Below, piece by piece: positions 58,613-64,000 of a stretch of 64,000 nt of DNA; position 1 is the stretch's first letter, and the number at the start of each line of letters is the position of its first letter. The notes under the pieces were generated by a model, which searched no databases, had not been told where the DNA came from, and worked only from the letters and a program-made list of their open reading frames with translations. Origin of the DNA: Bemisia tabaci (lineage: Eukaryota > Arthropoda > Insecta > Hemiptera > Aleyrodidae); the NCBI RefSeq assembly GCF_918797505.1, contig NC_092799.1, positions 13,478,295 to 13,542,294 on the forward strand, in the 5' to 3' direction. The position numbers and the translations under genes were made by a program.

Positions 58613-58866
58613 CTGGCTTGCTGAGGAAAAACGCCGTATGAACACTCGAGAGTTGCCAAATTTTCTTCACTAAAATTTTCATTTTTGGGGGAAATTTATG
58701 AATATTTTTCCCTGAAATTTTCAGAGACTATGGTTGTAATCAAGAACAAAATTATTCGAAAAATTGGAGGAAAAATATTCATAATTTTACCGGGAAAGTC
58801 GTGTTTTATCAAAAGAAATTTGGCAACGCCTGAAGGTACGCGTGGCGTTCTTCCTTAGCACGGCAG
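58613..58866. mobile_element. M1 MITE copy 10
   Basis: CTGGCTTGCTGAGGAAAAAC to TTCCTTAGCACGGCAG, with an exact 4-bp TSD AATT (58609-58612 and 58867-58870). Confidence 0.92.
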
Positions 58867-58869
58867 AAT

Positions 58870-59500
58870 TCTAGCCTTATTTCTGAAATGACTCAAGTGA
58901 CATGATTTTTCGAAACGACGATTTTCATCCTCTGTTGTCATAAGTAAATTCCCACGTAAAATCCTTTCCCACTCTTATCATAGAGGATGTAAGTGAACCC
59001 CAGTTTTATCCCTGAAAATGGCTTGAGTGACACGCATCTTTGGAACGACTGTGGCCTCCCTTTATTTTCATTCTTCGTTTTCATTTTGTCGAAAAAGACG
59101 TACGTAGGTAGTCTGAAGTTATTTGCCACGATGAACCAACAATTTCTCATAGAGAGACGTAAATGACTTCAGTTTTTTTCTAAATGTCTTAGCTGATGTC
59201 ATTGTCCTAAAACGACGTAAGTCATCCTCCGTTTCTGCAGTGTCTTCATTATTTTCGTAAAAATGGACTCAAGTGAGTTACAGTTTTATTTCTGGATTGG
59301 CAATAGTTACAATCTATTTTAAAAGCGATCATCCTCCGTTTCCCTAGATATTGTATTTTTAAAAAAGAACGTAAGTTATAGACTCCAATTTTATTTCTGA
59401 AAATGGTTAAATGACACAGTTTTTTGTAACGAATTAAGCCTCCCTCTATTTCTACTTTCACACTCATTTTATCATAAAGGACCTAAGTGACCTCCTCTTT
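58870..59500. repeat. Old tandem array, unit about 110-125 bp, about five units
   Basis: Recurring words: TTATTTCTGAAAATGG, a CTYAAGTGACA word, AAACGACG, ATCCTCCGTTTC, and GTAAAAGACGTAAGT variants. Strongly diverged. Confidence 0.55.
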
Positions 59501-59840
59501 TATTTTTAATATTTACTGAATTAAAAAGGACGGTAAAGTATAAAGTTTAGACGAAAAAATGAGAGTCACTGACGACTCTAACTGGCTAACTGAAATATAC
59601 CTAGTCATTTTTGACATAAATAAATACAAATATTGAAACAATGGTTGAATTACACCGGAAATTGTAGGTAGACTGCCAATGCGTTGGAATCACCTCTCCC
59701 GTTCGTTTTAAGAACATTATTCAAGTTTTTCAATCATATTTACCGTTTACGGCGCGGTGATACCACTATTCGATCACGTGGGAGCCCGCGTTGCCTACGC
59801 TAAAAATTGAAGGCGAACTGACCGCGTTAAAGTAACCTCT

Positions 59841-61033
59841 TGCCGCCCGGGAAAACCTTTTTTTTCCATGTGCTGCAAATATGTAAAGTGATAATGTTAC
59901 TGTGTGACCACTATTTGATCAGGAAATTTTATTTTTCTCGCTAATTGCCTCTTTTTCGTTTCCCTCTCACGATTTTTTCAAAGTGGTAACACTTTTTTAT
60001 TATTTCATCAGGATTTGTGTTTGTGTACATATGAGTGCCTATCTATTGAGAAATCGTACTGAGTCGGATAGCGATGACAATAATAACTTCTCTTCTCCAC
60101 AAGTATACATATTAAAACAGCTTTGAGCTTCCGAAAGCTTTCGATAAGCTTTTCTGCCTCCCTCTCCGACTTGATTTATCATTGTGAAGTGTCGTCATCC
60201 CACGCTGGAGGGGCGGAGGGGAGGGGAGGGAGAGTGGAGTGAACTCATAACTACTTACGAACTACTACGTAACAAAAACTCACAGGGTACATTGATCCAC
60301 CTTTGAGAACGATTTTCGGAAACATTATCAATTATTTTCTGTAAGTACCTTGTTTGTATCCCTTCATACATGTTATACTGCTATTTTTTCCATTATTTTA
60401 CCTCGTTCTCCCTCAACGTCGTCTACAATTTTGATAATTCGATCGCGGCACGAGGTGTAGGCTTCGGCCAGATTTACGTGGCCGTATATTTAGGTTATCC
60501 GCTTTTACTGAAAATTTTGGCAATTCTGGGAACTTTAAATGCCGCAAGTACTTCCTCTTATACTGCTGTAGCTGTGCAATCAGTAATTTGTACGAATACA
60601 TGAAATAGAATCCCATTATTTCACCACATTGCAGCCTATGTTTACCTGTACCTTGTAGTTGGAGCAGGTTGTATCTTGCTCTCTGATCAGTCTCTAGTTG
60701 GTAACAAATGCCAAAAACGTAATCCTTATCGGCTTTTCTGTTTGTTCCAGATGACGGATCCTTCAAGCTGCTTCAACCTAAGAGAGGACTTCCAGAGTGT
60801 AAATTCACTGTTCATCGCAGACCTGTGATTCCACCTCCGTTGGCTGTCACTTCAGTTTTTCCTCCAGTTTTAACCACATTATCTTCCACGCCTAACATTC
60901 AGTGTCATTCGTTTTATCGACCTCAGTTTTCCCTACTCGAGTTTCGATAAGCTTCTTGTTTCCACACCTATGTGTTTGGTGTCCTCTCCTTTAGTTTTTT
61001 GTGATTGTGCCAGTTACTCTGTGATAAATTGCA
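59841..61033. other. Upstream region of the BTG-like gene
   Basis: No repeat family recognised. It should hold the promoter and 5' UTR; a GGAGGGGCGGAGGGGAGGGG stretch near 60205 is a notable GC-rich spot. Whether an upstream non-coding exon exists cannot be told. Confidence 0.4.
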
Positions 61034-63106
61034 ATGTTAGACGAAATTTCCGTTGCGGTTATCTTTTTAGTCCGCCTGATAGAAAAAAGTGCAAACTTTA
61101 ATCAAGAGCAACTGGAAGGATTTAAGCAGAGGTTGTCTGAGCTGTTGATGAAACGCTTCCAAAATCACTGGTTCCCCGAAACTCCAGCCAGAGGTCAAGC
61201 GTACCGATGCATCCGTGTCAACGAATTCAGCCGCCGAGATGCTGTCATTGAAGAAGCAGCAAGCGCTTGCGGGTTCAATTATGATGACATGAAGCTCCCT
61301 GTTGAATTAACCTTGTGGGTTGATCCAAATGAAGTTTGCTGCCGGTACGTATGAATGTTTCTTTTTGCACCTGGCCCTTTGGTACTCATTGTTGAATACT
61401 GTAGCAACAAAGACATTGAATCACGTAGACCGTGCATCCTGTGTTACAGAAGGCGAAGCAACTTTTAAAAATTCGCATGTGATGAGTGGTGGCACCGACC
61501 CGCATCCATGAGTTCGTGTGTCCCAGTTGCGCACATCTGCGCATGCGCAGGAGCGGCTCCAGTGAATTTTTGTCGGATTGTGAGGCTTTTTTCCTCGGTT
61601 AATAATTAGTTTGGAAAAATGAAACCATGCTATTCGGGTGTAAAATTATGTGTTCTAAAACTTTTCTTCTCAGGAATTTTGTTTGGAAATGGACTCTAAA
61701 CGAGACATTCGTGAAAAACCGAGCGCGGGCATGAATTCTTCATTGCCTCTCTGCAACTCTTCGAGTGCTTGGGACACACGCTCTCTCCCCTTCCCCGCCC
61801 GCCCATCATGGGGCTCCGAGAGACTTGCCTCGCTCCGCCAGTACTAAACCGAGCCGGACGCACGGTCTACGTGATTCAATGTCTTTGTGTAGCAATCTAA
61901 AGGGTGTTAGGTCGTGGGTAAAAGATCTAAGACACCTTTATTATCTATTTTGAGAAGTCTGTCTCTTTCAATGCAACTTTTCTCTGGCAACATGGCCAAA
62001 AACTGAGCTTGACAGCTCATTTTTTTCCTCCACATCTAGATTTTAAGTTTATTTGTGTCATGAAATTTTTCTGTCCGAGAAAGTTCAGTAATGCCCCAAT
62101 TATTCAGTGTTTTGTGACGAAGGCCGCAGCAGATACTAATTCATGAAAATTTCCAAAATCAGACTGAAACAATACCATTTCAGGCTCTGTTTGTAACCCG
62201 AAAGCAATAACTTTGCCCATTTCTTCTAGTAGGTATTTTAAAATAGTCACATAACTAAGAAAGTAAAAAATAACTCAAAAGTAACGTTTGTATTCAATTC
62301 TTGCCCTTAGAAACCTGTCCTCATGTCAATTGTTATTGACTATTTTGATAGAGCTTATAAATAGCTTAATCTTGAAGACATCCAAAAATCAGAGCATTAC
62401 TTAAGTACTGTACTGTCAAAAGTAGAAGTGTGCATCCTCCAACCTGAAAGAGGTAGAAATGAAAGTACCTATGAATGTGAACTTGAGTTTGTCACAGGCA
62501 AACCAAATAATGAAGAAAAACACACCATCCCAGAGTTGTTATCAGCAGCACTTATTTACCTTCCTCATTTTTATTTGTCATAGCAAAAGCAGCTAGGACT
62601 TATCAATATGTATCCTACCGTATTCCACAAAGAGAGAAAAGAATTGAAGCTGTCTAATACCTGCCGTTTCCTCATTTTTTGGCTTAAAGTGGCTTTTTTG
62701 GCTTTTTTATCTTGCAGTCTGAAAATACCTTAATGGGCCCAGAAGCGGATCTTATCAATACTCCTCCTTTTTCACTACGATGAATTTTTTTTTATTGATG
62801 TTCTGTGTTGACGAAAAATTAAAAGTAGAACAATGTGTTCAAGATTTAACGGATAAATTTCTTGCCGTGAGATCATAAACCATCTCAGATTCCATTTTTT
62901 AAATATCCAGTGATGAGAGATTTCAACATGTAACCTTAAATACGATTTTCCTCTTTTCCAGATTTGGAGAAAACAAAGGCTCCTACTGCACTTTAGCTTC
63001 ATTCAGTGATAAGGAAAATTCAGTCGCTGTAGACAGTAAATCTCTCAATGCCATGGTTGATCAAGTCATGAACATGATAACGGAAGAAAAGCCTGCAAAG
63101 GCTCCG
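61034..63106 (+). CDS. BTG/TOB family antiproliferative protein, BTG3-like (first two coding exons; 3' part outside window)
   Basis: Exon 1 is 61034-61344 (donor GTACGT) and exon 2 is 62962-63106 (acceptor CTTTTCCAG, donor GTAATA). Phase 2 joins cleanly, giving 152 residues before the next intron. Box A (residues about 41-63) reads RFQNHWFPETPARGQAYRC-IRVN and box B (about 88-107) LPVELTLWVDPNEVCCRFGE. These are the two hallmark boxes through which BTG/TOB proteins bind the CAF1/CNOT7 deadenylase of the CCR4-NOT complex. RCIRVN and WVDPxEVCCR are closer to BTG3 than to Tob, an assignment from memory of the family. After box B comes a variable, charged region ending KPAKAP. The start is the first ATG before the conserved DEISVAVIFLVRLI helix. 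The 1.6-kb intron carries an inverted-repeat element. Confidence 0.9.
61403..61893. mobile_element. Inverted-repeat element in BTG intron 1
   Basis: CAACAAAGACATTGAATCAC then GTAGACCGTGCATCC at the left; its near-perfect complement GGACGCACGGTCTACGTGAT then TCAATGTCTTTGTG at the right. About 490 bp, starting about 60 bp after the exon 1 donor. Confidence 0.85.
61900..62961. other. Rest of BTG intron 1
   Basis: AT-rich intron with a standard pyrimidine tract and CAG before exon 2. No repeat family or ORF recognised. Confidence 0.5.
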
Positions 63107-64000
63107 GTAATATTCTTTTGTCTTATTTCCCATCATCAAATGAATTAATTGAGAATTTTGCGTATCGTTTTGTATATTCCATTTTGAGGGAATCCACTAA
63201 AATTTCATCATCATTCTGTTTTGTTTTTCTGCATACCCATTCGCATGCGTTACTAAATTTGCCTGCCGCACCTAGAAATACAATGATGTTAATCAATGAA
63301 AATACTCCATTGCCATAGAATAATAGTTACCAGAAAGGTAACTGGCAGAACCTCTCGTAAGATAGCGTATAGTTACTTTTTCGAAGCAGACTTTGCTCTT
63401 TTTCCCCCGCAAAATTTGAAATGTTAAGCTGAGCGGGGGTTGCGAGGATTTCAAGAATCGGAGCAAAGATGGCCAACTGCTGCAGTTCTGGTAGCTATTA
63501 TTCTATGTCATTGCTTTGCATGAAAAAAAAAATCCCCAGGACTCATTCAGGTTAGCAACAGAAAACTCTCAAATGATATTTAGAACAATGCTAATAGCGC
63601 TATCTATCAAAGAGTCAGAGAAACACGACAGAAACAATTACCTAGCAATGCTGTAAGATGGCGCGAGTTCACTCGTCAATGTCCCGGGCGAGTATATTCA
63701 GTAATTACGCATCAATACATGCAAATGGGTTAAATGCATGGTGTCTAGGATCGGAAAGAATGGAGATTCATCAAGGACTAAAAACTTTCAGGGAAAATCA
63801 GGTAATTTGTTCCTGAAACTGTGAATATCTTCTTCTATTGCCTAAAGACTGCTCAGAAGCTTAGAACCTTTTAGAATTATAATTATAGTCGCCCCCAAGA
63901 AATTCCTGTCGAAGTTGGAGAAAAATGTGGTTTCTCATCAGGGAATGAGCTTTTGAAAATAAAGGATTGAGCATGGACAAGAGGCACCATGCTGAAGTAA
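63107..64000. other. BTG intron 2 (partial)
   Basis: Follows the GTAATA donor. No further exon recognised before the window edge. Confidence 0.5.

Larger units (their letters stand above)
57746..59840. mobile_element. Possible 2.1-kb element bounded by 88-bp inverted repeats
   Basis: 57746-57834 (GAGGTTACTTTAACGCC ... GGGCTCCCACGTGG ... GTGGTATCACCG) and 59754-59840 (its near-perfect complement) face each other. Between them lie M1 copy 10 and an old tandem array. No transposase ORF seen. Confidence 0.6.

Overview
This is eukaryotic, almost certainly insect, nuclear DNA. The genes have short exons with GT-AG introns, the glutathione S-transferases (GSTs) are of insect delta/epsilon type, and there is a tRNA-derived SINE. 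The intergenic and intronic DNA is AT-rich and packed with short terminal-inverted-repeat (TIR) elements. Gene content and repeat style fit a hemipteran such as the whitefly Bemisia tabaci, but that is a guess from memory and was not tested.

Layout. 1-5.5 kb (minus strand): the N-terminal half of an MFS transporter resembling SLC18B1, six coding exons, running off the left edge. 5.5-32 kb: no recognisable gene; a mosaic of MITEs, foldback elements, tandem duplications, one SINE and a 38-bp minisatellite. 32.1-45.9 kb (minus): a complete six-exon GST, called GST-B here, whose 9.5-kb fourth intron holds a P-element-like transposase ORF, a 20-bp GATCGA-rich minisatellite, a near-perfect 1.3-kb palindrome and other elements. 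47.8-56.1 kb (minus): a second complete six-exon GST, GST-A, with identical exon boundaries and intron phases, so the two are a head-to-tail tandem duplication. 56-61 kb: repeats. 61.0 kb to the right edge (plus): the first two coding exons of a BTG/TOB-family gene, closest to BTG3.

About fourteen families of short inverted-repeat elements (called M1-M14) recur across the window. Their boundaries can often be set from the sequence alone: several copies have exact target-site duplications (TSDs), and two sit inside local tandem repeats whose neighbouring unit keeps the empty site. M7, M8 and M13 share 5'-GGA...TCC-3' ends with 4-bp TSDs. M1 has ten copies, four with exact 4-bp TSDs. M2 has an 8-bp TSD, as hAT elements do. 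M3 carries a central hairpin whose two arms change together between copies.

The genes do not form a pathway. The two GSTs are presumably detoxification enzymes; both carry a separate first exon encoding a 24-25 residue N-terminal extension. No viral gene, CRISPR array or bacterial-type operon was seen. All calls come from reading the sequence; no database search was run.
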